Source of the DNA: Phenylobacterium sp.
GTDB taxonomy: Bacteria > Pseudomonadota > Alphaproteobacteria > Caulobacterales > Caulobacteraceae
NCBI GenBank assembly: GCA_025350885.1
Contig: JANXXA010000527.1
Span: 1-15,312, forward strand
Direction: 5' to 3'
DNA length: 15,312 bases
The notes under the pieces were generated by a model that ran no database searches, had not been told where the DNA came from, and was given only the letters and a program-made list of their open reading frames with translations. Of the stretch, positions 7,295-13,777 are shown piece after piece (within the stretch, counting starts at the first letter, position 1; each line of letters opens with the position of its first letter). A program made the translations under genes and the position numbers.

Positions 7295-7681
7295 TCAGCG
7301 GTCGTGAGCGCGCAGCCGGCCAGACTGGGCGGAGTCCAGATATTCGTCCAGGCGGACTATCAGCCCGTTCTCCATTCGCACCACCACACAGCAGTCCATG
7401 GCCCACCTGGTTCCGTCGGGCAGGGTGGCTTCCAAGACATGCTGTTGCACGAAGCCATCCGGCAGCGCCTCGAGCCGAAGAACGCGGTAGTTGCGGTCGG
7501 GCAGGGTGCGGACAAACCAGTCCAGCACCTTCATGTTCTGATCGACGGTCTGCTCGATCCCATCGCTGTTGTGCCAGAGCTTGGCGCCGGGGTGGTAGCA
7601 GGCGCGCACCGCGTCCGTGTCGCCGCTCTGGATGGCGCCGACGAATTTCCGGGCAAAGGCGATGTAGTCCTGGCTGGTCAT
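7295..7681 (-). CDS. SnoaL-like / nuclear transport factor 2 family protein
   Basis: A 128-residue single-domain protein of the SnoaL-like, NTF2-fold group. It begins with a helix (YIAFARKFVGAIQSGD), then the AVRACYHPGAKLWHNSDG segment, and ends in curved beta strands (WAMDCCVVVRMENGLIVRLDEYLDSAQ). The closing ...GLIVRLDEYLD is the hallmark strand of the family. Members include polyketide cyclases, ketosteroid isomerases and many of unknown role. The ATG at 7681 is taken; a TTG at 7693 that overlaps the dehydrogenase stop (TTGA) would add four residues. It sits 8 bases after the short-chain dehydrogenase and is surely co-transcribed with it, so it probably acts on the same metabolite. No catalytic residue can be named with certainty. 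Confidence 0.82.
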   Translation of the reverse strand: MTSQDYIAFARKFVGAIQSGDTDAVRACYHPGAKLWHNSDGIEQTVDQNMKVLDWFVRTLPDRNYRVLRLEALPDGFVQQHVLEATLPDGTRWAMDCCVVVRMENGLIVRLDEYLDSAQSGRLRAHDR

Positions 7682-7689
7682 CTGGATAC

Positions 7690-8448
7690 TCAACGTCCGG
7701 TGGTCACGCGCTCGCCGAGCAGCGAGCGGCGCATGGCGATTTCAAGGGCTTTCGGATCGCGGGCCAGATTGGCGCGGACATCGACGGCCATATGGTCGGT
7801 ATCAACCTCGTCGGCGCCCTTGCGGATCGCCTTCAGCCCGGCCTCGGCGATGGTGGCGGGGGTCTCCTTGAAGCCCTCCACGTGGCTCGCCATGCGGGTA
7901 TCGACGGAGCCGACGATCAGGGCGGTGACCGAGGTGTTCTGCGCGGCGAGTTCGGCGCGGACGCAGGTGGTCATCGCGCGGCCGGCGAACTTCGAGGGGC
8001 TGTAGCCGCCCATGCCGGGGACCGCGACGAGACCGCCGGCTGACAGCACATTGGCGATGGCGCTCTGCTTGTGACGCCCCAGGATGGGGGCGAAGGCCCG
8101 GCACATGGCCAACGGGCCGAAATAGTTGGTCTCCATCTCCGCGCGGGCCGCCGAGAGGTCGGGCGCGGTCATCAGGGTCCGCATCGAGAACTGGCCAGCG
8201 TTGTTGACCAGGATGGAGACATCCTGGGCCTGGGCGGCCGCGGCCTCAACCTGTTCGGGGCGACAGATATCAAGCGGCACGGCAATGACCCGTCCGGCGC
8301 CTTCATCCACCAGATGCCGCGCGTTGGCGGGGTCGCGGGCGCCGACGTAGACCCTCGCCGCGCCAGCCGCCAGGAAGGCCCTGACGAAGGCCTCGCCGAT
8401 GCCCCGATTGCCACCCGTCACCAGTGTGACGCTGTCCTTGATGTCCAT
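7690..8448 (-). CDS. short-chain dehydrogenase/reductase (SDR)
   Basis: NAD(P)-dependent oxidoreductase of the classical SDR family, 252 residues. It has the cofactor motif TGGNRGIG (residues 11-18), NNAG (82-85), the catalytic Ser in NVLSAGG (Ser136), and YSPSK (Tyr149, Lys153). The segment after the second strand (VGARDP) carries an Arg where NADP-dependent members often do, but cofactor preference is not certain. The ATG at 8448 has a purine-rich GGAACAGAG site upstream. It is followed within a few bases by the SnoaL-like gene. Upstream lie two palindromic repeats, and then the carotenoid-cleavage-type dioxygenase gene on the same strand. A plausible role is oxidation or reduction of an aldehyde, alcohol or ketone produced by that dioxygenase; this is inferred from context only. 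Confidence 0.92.
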   Translation of the reverse strand: MDIKDSVTLVTGGNRGIGEAFVRAFLAAGAARVYVGARDPANARHLVDEGAGRVIAVPLDICRPEQVEAAAAQAQDVSILVNNAGQFSMRTLMTAPDLSAARAEMETNYFGPLAMCRAFAPILGRHKQSAIANVLSAGGLVAVPGMGGYSPSKFAGRAMTTCVRAELAAQNTSVTALIVGSVDTRMASHVEGFKETPATIAEAGLKAIRKGADEVDTDHMAVDVRANLARDPKALEIAMRRSLLGERVTTGR

Positions 8449-8483
8449 CGCTCTGTTCCGCGTGAAGGGGGTGGGCCGACAGC

Positions 8484-8558
8484 CTAGTGTCCCGATTTCG
8501 AAGTTCGCAGGCGCTTGTGGCCGGCGCGGTCGAACTTCGGAATCGATAAGGACACTAG
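8484..8558. repeat. palindromic repeat element A (75 bp)
   Basis: The ends are perfect 9-bp inverted repeats: CTAGTGTCC (8484-8492) and GGACACTAG (8550-8558). A second inner pair, CGAAGTTCG (8499-8507) and CGAACTTCG (8531-8539), flanks a GC-rich loop. The arms can be aligned with small gaps through CGATT. No coding potential. It looks like a small non-autonomous, MITE/REP-like unit lying between the SDR and dioxygenase genes. Confidence 0.8.
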
Positions 8559-8572
8559 CAAGCCTTTGTTTT

Positions 8573-8649
8573 CTGGTGTGCTTCTTGGATCTGAAGTTCG
8601 CTCAGAGCCTGATCCCTCAAGAAGGCGAACTTCAGATCCAGCACACTAG
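8573..8649. repeat. palindromic repeat element B (77 bp)
   Basis: A 16-bp perfect stem pairs 8586-8601 (TGGATCTGAAGTTCGC) with 8625-8640. It is bordered by CTGGTGTGC (8573-8581) and GCACACTAG (8641-8649), which pair with one mismatch. The left arm has an extra CTTCT that the right arm lacks. It shares the CTAGTGT end and the GAAGTTCG core with element A, 14 bases away, so both belong to one repeat family. Its right end overlaps the last codon of the dioxygenase gene: the CTAG at 8646-8649 supplies the TAG stop on the minus strand. Confidence 0.82.
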
Positions 8650-10124
8650 AGATCCAGCTTGCCGTCGCGGATGAACGCCCGGTCGGCCCAGACGCTGTGG
8701 GTGCCGCTGGAGAGCTTGTGAGGCAGGGCGATGCGGGCGACGGGACCATCCTCCAGGCGTTTGGCGTCCACCAGGATGCACTCTGAAGTCGCCGTGTTCT
8801 CATCGGTGATGAAGCTGACCAGGTAGCCGTCGTCCTCGTCCTGGGCCCCGATGCGCGGGACAAACGGCGCCTCGCTGGCGTAACGCCCCTCCGCCAGCTT
8901 GAGCGTCCAGGACTTACCGGTCTGAAGGTCGTGCTTGACGAACCCGTTGAACAGGAACCACCCCGGTTTGGTCGTCGTGCTGTAGGCGTAGCGGTAGGGC
9001 TTGCCGGCATAGTTCTGATTGAACATCCCGAACTCCAGGACGCGGTCGTCCAGGTGATGCTCGGTGGTCGCGCCGGTCTTCAGATTGAACCGCCAGCGGT
9101 GGAGCTTCGGCAGGAAGCTGTGCTCATCGACATAGGCCATCATGTGCGCGAAGCCGTCGGGGGCGCCGGCCAGGGGGCGGGGGGTCGGTTTTTCCTGGAA
9201 ATAGCCGTCCATGACGATCTCATCGCCATCTTCATAGGCGTTGAGGAAATGCAGGATGTAGGTCGGGTCGGCCTCGAACCAGCGGATGTCCCTGGTGTCA
9301 CCATATCGCGGGATGATCGCGAAGCGCGAGGGCAGGCCGCGGTGTTCGCGCACGGCGTGGACGTTGCGCTTCAGCAACTCCTCGTCCCAGAACACCGGCA
9401 GATCGTTGAGGATCGAGTAGTTGGCGGTAAACGCCATGTCGTGCGGCAGCCGGGGGCCGGGCAGCGGGACCGGCACATAGTGGACCAGCTTTCCAGCCCG
9501 ATCGACCACGCCATAGTGCATGTAGGGCGCATGCTTGGAATAGTTGAAGAACAGCAGCTCGCCGGTGGCCGGGTCGACCTTGGTGTGGGCCGAGACGCCG
9601 TCCAGCGGACCCCAACTGGCCACGCCGCCCTGTTCAAGACTCTCGGGATCCAGCCAATAGGCCTCGCCGCACTGGTAGAAGGTCGAGACGATCCTGCCGC
9701 CATGGATCACCACATCGGTGGACGACGCATCCTTCAGGCCGCCGTGCGCCCCGAATCCTGGCCGCAAAGAAACCTCGGGGCCGTCCATCAGCCCGCCCCA
9801 CAGCGACTGGCCGGCCTCCTGCTCGGCCTCGAAGCCGCGCGTGCGGACGAACCGGTTGCGATAGTCGGCGCGGCCGGCCTTGAAGTCGATCATGTGCACC
9901 ATGCCGTCCCCGTCGAAGGGGTGATAGCGCCCCAGCGGCTGTTGCACCGGGTTCTCGGTGTTGCGCACATAGACGCCATCGATGTCGTGGGGGATGGCGC
10001 CCTCGATGACCTCCAGGTCGGTCGCGTCGACCTCCTCCAGCAGCGGCGTCCAGGCGCCGTTCAGATAGGGGTGGTTGCTGGGCCGAAGTGAGGTCTTCAC
10101 CGGCGGCAGGCGCTCGAACTTCAT
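8646..10124 (-). CDS. carotenoid cleavage-family dioxygenase (lignostilbene / apocarotenoid type)
   Basis: Non-haem iron dioxygenase of the carotenoid cleavage/RPE65 family, which splits a C=C bond of an apocarotenoid or stilbene to give two aldehydes or ketones. The 492-residue protein has a seven-bladed-propeller pattern and the four iron-binding His: His180 (GVSAHTKVDP), His228 (RLPHDMAFT), His292 (YILHFLNAYEDGDE) and His476 (SSGTHSVW). The last motif normally reads GFHG/GFHGTW, so GTHSVW is slightly unusual. The N-terminus shows the family entry motif GVYVRNTENPV and FDGDGMVHMI. GGAG lies before the ATG at 10124. The stop is provided by repeat element B, so the last residues may differ from those of relatives. 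It is 50 bases after a VOC-family gene and upstream of SDR and SnoaL-like genes, an arrangement that suggests catabolism of a plant- or microbe-derived terpenoid or aromatic. Substrate not determinable here. Confidence 0.93.
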   Translation of the reverse strand: MKFERLPPVKTSLRPSNHPYLNGAWTPLLEEVDATDLEVIEGAIPHDIDGVYVRNTENPVQQPLGRYHPFDGDGMVHMIDFKAGRADYRNRFVRTRGFEAEQEAGQSLWGGLMDGPEVSLRPGFGAHGGLKDASSTDVVIHGGRIVSTFYQCGEAYWLDPESLEQGGVASWGPLDGVSAHTKVDPATGELLFFNYSKHAPYMHYGVVDRAGKLVHYVPVPLPGPRLPHDMAFTANYSILNDLPVFWDEELLKRNVHAVREHRGLPSRFAIIPRYGDTRDIRWFEADPTYILHFLNAYEDGDEIVMDGYFQEKPTPRPLAGAPDGFAHMMAYVDEHSFLPKLHRWRFNLKTGATTEHHLDDRVLEFGMFNQNYAGKPYRYAYSTTTKPGWFLFNGFVKHDLQTGKSWTLKLAEGRYASEAPFVPRIGAQDEDDGYLVSFITDENTATSECILVDAKRLEDGPVARIALPHKLSSGTHSVWADRAFIRDGKLDL

Positions 10125-10174
10125 CGGTACGCTCCATGATGGACTTGCGGACGACCCGATAGCCCGGCCCCGGC

Positions 10175-10552
10175 TCAGGCCATGCGATGCAGCGCGCAGA
10201 GCTTGTTGCCGTCCGGATCGCGCAGATAGGCGAGGTACATCTTGCCCATGCCGCCCGCGCGCACGCCGGGAGGCTCTTCGCAGGTCGTTCCGCCATTGGC
10301 GATCCCGGCCGCGTGCCAGGCATCGGCCTGATCGGAGGAACTGCAGGCGAACCCGATGGTGCCGCCGTTGGCGAAGGTCGCCGGCTTGCCGTCGATCGGC
10401 TGCGACACCGAAAACACTCCGGTCGGCGTCCGATAGAAGATCCGGTGGCCGTCGACCATCGCGGCGGGAACGTCCAGCGTGCCGAGCACCGCGTCATAGA
10501 ACGACTTGGCCTTCTCCAGATCGTTGGTTCCGATCATGATGTGCGAGAACAT
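10175..10552 (-). CDS. VOC-superfamily (glyoxalase/bleomycin-resistance-like) protein
   Basis: A small 125-residue protein with two beta-alpha-beta-beta-beta modules of the vicinal oxygen chelate fold. The start MFSHIMIGTNDLEKAKSFYDAVLG is diagnostic, including His4 as a likely metal ligand. The end YLRDPDGNKLCALHR matches the second-module DPDGNK signature, but the usual metal-binding Glu after NK is replaced by the Leu-Cys-Ala stretch, as in many alphaproteobacterial members of unknown function. The ATG at 10552 is chosen over the longer frame because AGGAAAGGAA lies just upstream and homology begins at this Met. It is the first gene of the minus-strand catabolic group and divergent from the 2-hydroxycarboxylate transporter. 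Role unknown: a ring-cleavage, isomerase or lyase step, or binding of a reactive aldehyde. Confidence 0.88.
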   Translation of the reverse strand: MFSHIMIGTNDLEKAKSFYDAVLGTLDVPAAMVDGHRIFYRTPTGVFSVSQPIDGKPATFANGGTIGFACSSSDQADAWHAAGIANGGTTCEEPPGVRAGGMGKMYLAYLRDPDGNKLCALHRMA

Positions 10553-10640
10553 CGTTTGCGTTTCCTTTCCTGCGGGCGCGGAGCCGGCGTTAAGACGTTG
10601 GCCGCCTTTCCAGATGGCGCGCAACGTTCTCCCACGCTCT

Positions 10641-10655
10641 TTGCGTGCGCTGCAA
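10641..10655. promoter_or_regulatory. TTGC-N7-GCAA dyad, LysR-box-like
   Basis: TTGC-N7-GCAA is a T-N11-A dyad of the kind bound by LysR-type regulators. It lies in the 157-base divergent region between the VOC gene and the transporter, 55 bases before the transporter start. The window's only LysR gene is about 2.9 kb away, and no link is shown. In a GC-rich genome such a dyad can arise by chance. Confidence 0.3.
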
Positions 10656-10709
10656 GCCACTGACGGGCAGGAGGGATGCGACCTGTCGGCGGAAGAAGGA
10701 AACGCAGAG

Positions 10710-12071
10710 ATGTCCCAAGGACCGTCCGTCGATGCCTTGCCCCGCGCGAACGCCTCGCCCGATGCGCCGTCGCCGGCGCTGACGCGCTGGTGGTGGCTCA
10801 TGGACTTGCGGATCGGCATCGTGCCGCTGCCCGTGCTCGCGGCCATCGTCGCGGTGGCGGCCGTGTTCGTGCAGGCCGGTGAAGTTCCCGCCGACATCTT
10901 GATGAACATCGCCGTGCTGGCGGCCGGAGGGTTCCTCTGCGCCGAAGTCGGCCGGCGCACGCCGCTGCTGCGTCACCTGGGGCTGGCCGCGATCCTGGCG
11001 ACCTTCGTGCCGTCGTTCCTGGTCTACGCTCACGCCTTGCCTACGCCGCTGGTCAGGTCGATCTCCAGCTTCACCGAAAGCTCGAACTTCCTCTATCTGT
11101 TCATCGCTGCGATCATCGTCGGCTCGATCCTGGGCATGGACCGGCGGATGCTGATCGCCGGCTTCGCGAAGATCTTCGTCCCCCTGATCCTCGGCTCGGC
11201 CATGGCTTGCGTGGTCGGCTGCGCGGTCGGGACGGCGCTCGGCCTGGGCTTCACCCACACCCTGTTCAAGATTGTCGTGCCGATCATGGCCGGTGGGGTG
11301 GGCGAGGGCGCCGTGCCGCTGTCGGTCGGCTATGCGCAATTTTCCCACCAGCCGCAGGGCGAGGTGTTCGCCGAGGTGCTGCCGATCGTCATGCTCGGCA
11401 GCCTAACCGCCATCATCCTGGCCGGAGCCCTGAATTTCGTCGGCAAGCGGTTCCCCGCGCTCACCGGCGAGGGTCGCCTGCAGCCGGGCGAGGATGACGT
11501 TCCACTGGAGGACGATGCGCGCGACCGCATGGCCCCGGATCCGCAGACAATCGGCGCGGCGGCGGTGATGATCGTCACACTTTATCTGCTGGGCGCGATG
11601 GCCCAGAAGCTCTGGCATTGGCCGGGGCCGGTGGTGATGCTGGGGCTCGCCGTGCTGATCAAGCTGGGGCGCCTGGCCTCGCCCAGACTGGAACTGGGGG
11701 CCTATGCCAACTACCGGTTCTTCTCGACCTGCGTCACCTATCCGCTGCTGTTCGCCATCGGGGTGTCGAAGACGCCATGGGAGAAGCTGATCGCGGCGTT
11801 CAACGGGCCCACGCTGATCACCATCGTCGCCACCGTGGTCACCTTGATGGCGAGCGGATTCGCCGTCGCTCGCCTGGTCAATATCTATCCGATCGAGGCG
11901 GCGATCGTGAATGCGACACACTCCGGCCAGGGCGGCACGGGCGACGTGGCGATCCTGACCGCGGCCAACCGGATGCAATTGATGCCGTTCGCCCAGATCG
12001 CCACCCGCATCGGCGGCGCCATCACCGTGACCTTCGCCCTGATCGCCTACGCCCGCTACGGCGGCGGGTGA
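10710..12071 (+). CDS. 2-hydroxycarboxylate transporter family (CitS/CimH-type) symporter
   Basis: Secondary transporter of 453 residues from the 2-HCT family, which imports citrate, malate or related acids with Na+ or H+. Two family signatures are clear: the first re-entrant loop GGVGEGAVPLS (Gly195 to about residue 205), and the second GGTGDVAILTAANRMQLMPFAQI (from residue 408), followed by ATRIGGA. In the latter, Arg433 matches the substrate-carboxylate Arg of characterised members. Many hydrophobic helices flank a polar central loop (around DDVPLEDDARDRMAPDP). The ATG at 10710 is taken because AAGGA lies 9-10 bases before it; the longer frame upstream is antisense to the VOC gene. It is divergent from the catabolic group and followed by a minus-strand tRNA. 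Whether its substrate is a simple dicarboxylate or something tied to the neighbours is unknown. Confidence 0.9.
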   Translation: MSQGPSVDALPRANASPDAPSPALTRWWWLMDLRIGIVPLPVLAAIVAVAAVFVQAGEVPADILMNIAVLAAGGFLCAEVGRRTPLLRHLGLAAILATFVPSFLVYAHALPTPLVRSISSFTESSNFLYLFIAAIIVGSILGMDRRMLIAGFAKIFVPLILGSAMACVVGCAVGTALGLGFTHTLFKIVVPIMAGGVGEGAVPLSVGYAQFSHQPQGEVFAEVLPIVMLGSLTAIILAGALNFVGKRFPALTGEGRLQPGEDDVPLEDDARDRMAPDPQTIGAAAVMIVTLYLLGAMAQKLWHWPGPVVMLGLAVLIKLGRLASPRLELGAYANYRFFSTCVTYPLLFAIGVSKTPWEKLIAAFNGPTLITIVATVVTLMASGFAVARLVNIYPIEAAIVNATHSGQGGTGDVAILTAANRMQLMPFAQIATRIGGAITVTFALIAYARYGGG

Positions 12072-12117
12072 GCCCCGAAGGGGGAGATCTGTTGCCGCTA
12101 CTGGCCAAAGAGGAAAA

Positions 12118-12193
<76 letters not shown>

Positions 12194-12306
12194 GCCGTCG
12201 CTCCGGAGCGTTTTCTGAGGCCGTATCTGCCCCGGCGGCGAGGGCGCGGAAAGTACGCGAAAACGCGGGCTTGGCAAGGCGTGTAAGATCAGTGTCCCTA
12301 GCGGCG

Positions 12307-12618
12307 ATGGATGGGGCGTCTTCAGCCATGGATTTCAGCTATCTGGAAGGGTTCGCGGCCGGGGACCCTGGCGTGGTGCGCGAGGTGCTGGCGCTGTTCC
12401 TGCAGCAGGCCCGGGCGTGGCGGCCGGGACTCGATCCCGGGGCCGCCGGCTGGCGCGACCTGCTCCACACGATCAAGGGCTCGGCGCGGGGCATCGGCGC
12501 CAACGCGCTGGGCGATGTCTGCGCGCGGGCCGAGGCGAGCGATCCGCCGGACCTTGCCGGCGTGCGCGCGGCGCTTGACGCCGTTGTCAGCGACATCGAG
12601 GGCTATCTGGCGCGGTAG
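12307..12618 (+). CDS. stand-alone Hpt (histidine phosphotransfer) domain protein
   Basis: Small all-helical phosphotransfer protein that would shuttle a phosphoryl group between response-regulator receivers. The phospho-acceptor is His54 in LLHTIKGSARGIGA, the standard H-x-x-K-G-S/A motif, followed by the helix ALGDVCARAEAS. The 103-residue length covers one Hpt domain and nothing else. Two in-frame ATGs are possible, 12307 and 12328 (MDFSYLEGF); the second looks closer to where the domain begins, but neither has a good Shine-Dalgarno, so the start is uncertain. No sensor kinase or response regulator is present in the window, so its partners are elsewhere. It converges on the LysR gene with a 27-base gap. 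Confidence 0.82.
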   Translation: MDGASSAMDFSYLEGFAAGDPGVVREVLALFLQQARAWRPGLDPGAAGWRDLLHTIKGSARGIGANALGDVCARAEASDPPDLAGVRAALDAVVSDIEGYLAR

Positions 12619-12645
12619 CATCCGGCGGTCGATGGAGCCTGCGCC

Positions 12646-13605
12646 CTAGATCCCGGCGCCATTGTCGATGGCCCGCAGGGCATCTTCATGGGCCTGGGCC
12701 TGGGCGGCGATCCAGCTGACGAACGCCTTGACCTGGGGCAGGCGGCCCTTGGCCTTGGGGTGGACAAGGTAGTAGGCGAAATCGACCGCCGTGGCGATCT
12801 GCAGGGGCGCGACCAGGCGACCGGCCTCCAGGTCGGCGGCGGCCAGGGTGCGCTTGGCCAGCGCCACGCCGCGACCATTGACGGCGGCTTCGATCACCAG
12901 GCTCGACTGGTTAAAGCGGGGACCGCGCATGCTATCGACCCCCTTCAGTCCCCGCGCCGCCAGCCACATGGTCCAGTCAGGGCAGCTGTCGTCGAGATCG
13001 GGCGAGCCGTCGTGCAGCAGGACGTGGTTGGCAAGATCCCCAGGGGTGAGCAGCGGCTGGGCGGCGAGGTGCTCGGGGCTGGCCACCGGGATTACCGTCT
13101 CGGCGAACAGGCGATGGACCTCCAGGCCCGGATAGCGGCCGGCGCCATAGCGGATCGCCACGTCCACTTCGCCGGCCGCCAGGTCGACCAGCTCGATGGC
13201 GGCCGAGAGCCAGACATCAACCTGCGGATGGGCCTGTTCGAAGGCGCCCAACCTGGGCACCAGCCACTTGGCGGCGAACGAGGGCGGGGCGGTCAGGGTC
13301 AGGCGCCGCCCGTCGACGGCGGCGGTCAGCAGCGAAGCCGCCTCGGCCAGGCGGTCGAAGGCTTCGCGCAGGGCCGGCAGCGCGGTCTGGGCGGCGTCGG
13401 TGAGCAACAGGCCTTTGGGCGTGCGCCTGAACAGCGCCGCGCCCACATAGTCCTCCAGGTTCTGGATCTGCTGGCTGACCGCGCCCGGCGTCACCGACAG
13501 CTCGTCGGCGGCGCGACTGAAGTTCAGGTGACGCGCCGCGGCCTCGAAGGCGCGAAGCGCATTCAGCGGCGGCAGCCGGCGTCGATGTTCGGTCGGTCTT
13601 TCCAT
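12646..13605 (-). CDS. LysR-family transcriptional regulator (GcvA-like)
   Basis: A 319-residue DNA-binding regulator. The N-terminal winged helix-turn-helix spans about residues 13-72 (PLNALRAFEAAARHLNFSRAA, then ELSVTPGAVSQQIQNLE, and RRTPKGLLLT in the wing), matching the GcvA-like subgroup. The rest is a two-lobed effector-binding domain (LTAPPSFAAKWLVPRLGAF; VDVAIRYGAG). AGGA lies 7 bases before the ATG at 13605. It is divergent from cobA-DUF2849-sulfite reductase across a 172-base gap. LysR regulators often control the divergent operon, so regulation of siroheme/sulfite reduction is possible, but the GcvA-like subgroup is not the classical CysB type. The effector is unknown. Confidence 0.92.
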   Translation of the reverse strand: MERPTEHRRRLPPLNALRAFEAAARHLNFSRAADELSVTPGAVSQQIQNLEDYVGAALFRRTPKGLLLTDAAQTALPALREAFDRLAEAASLLTAAVDGRRLTLTAPPSFAAKWLVPRLGAFEQAHPQVDVWLSAAIELVDLAAGEVDVAIRYGAGRYPGLEVHRLFAETVIPVASPEHLAAQPLLTPGDLANHVLLHDGSPDLDDSCPDWTMWLAARGLKGVDSMRGPRFNQSSLVIEAAVNGRGVALAKRTLAAADLEAGRLVAPLQIATAVDFAYYLVHPKAKGRLPQVKAFVSWIAAQAQAHEDALRAIDNGAGI

Positions 13606-13637
13606 AGAATTCCTGACAACCCCGGCAGAAGTCCTTG

Positions 13638-13674
13638 GCTTGCGAGTTGGGGGCCGCGAGACCTATTTGCAAGC
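13638..13674. promoter_or_regulatory. GCTTGC...GCAAGC inverted repeat in lysR-cobA divergent region
   Basis: GCTTGC (13638-13643) and GCAAGC (13669-13674) are perfect 6-bp inverted half sites 25 bases apart, inside the 172-base divergent region. The spacing is wide for one LysR operator but could reflect two half sites. No firm promoter was found; function is a guess from position. Confidence 0.3.
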
Positions 13675-13777
13675 ATCCGCAGGTGTCTCAGCCGCTTTTC
13701 AGCGAGAGGTGCAGGCGGGGCGGATCCGGTCTCGCCCGGCTCCGACGTAAGGTCGTACGGCTTTAGAGAAGCTAATC

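Noticed and set aside
8931..10091. 386-codon plus-strand open frame opposite the dioxygenase
   Set aside because: Antisense shadow in GC-rich DNA. The minus-strand frame has complete family motifs and iron ligands, while the plus-strand translation has no recognisable domain.
10506..10709. Upstream extension of the transporter open frame
   Set aside because: It overlaps the divergent VOC gene start; homology to the 2-HCT family and a ribosome site begin at 10710.
12199..12214. Intrinsic terminator CGCT-CCGG-AGCG followed by TTTT on the plus strand
   Set aside because: The stem is only 4 bp and it lies beyond the antisense tRNA, so termination of the transporter transcript is doubtful.
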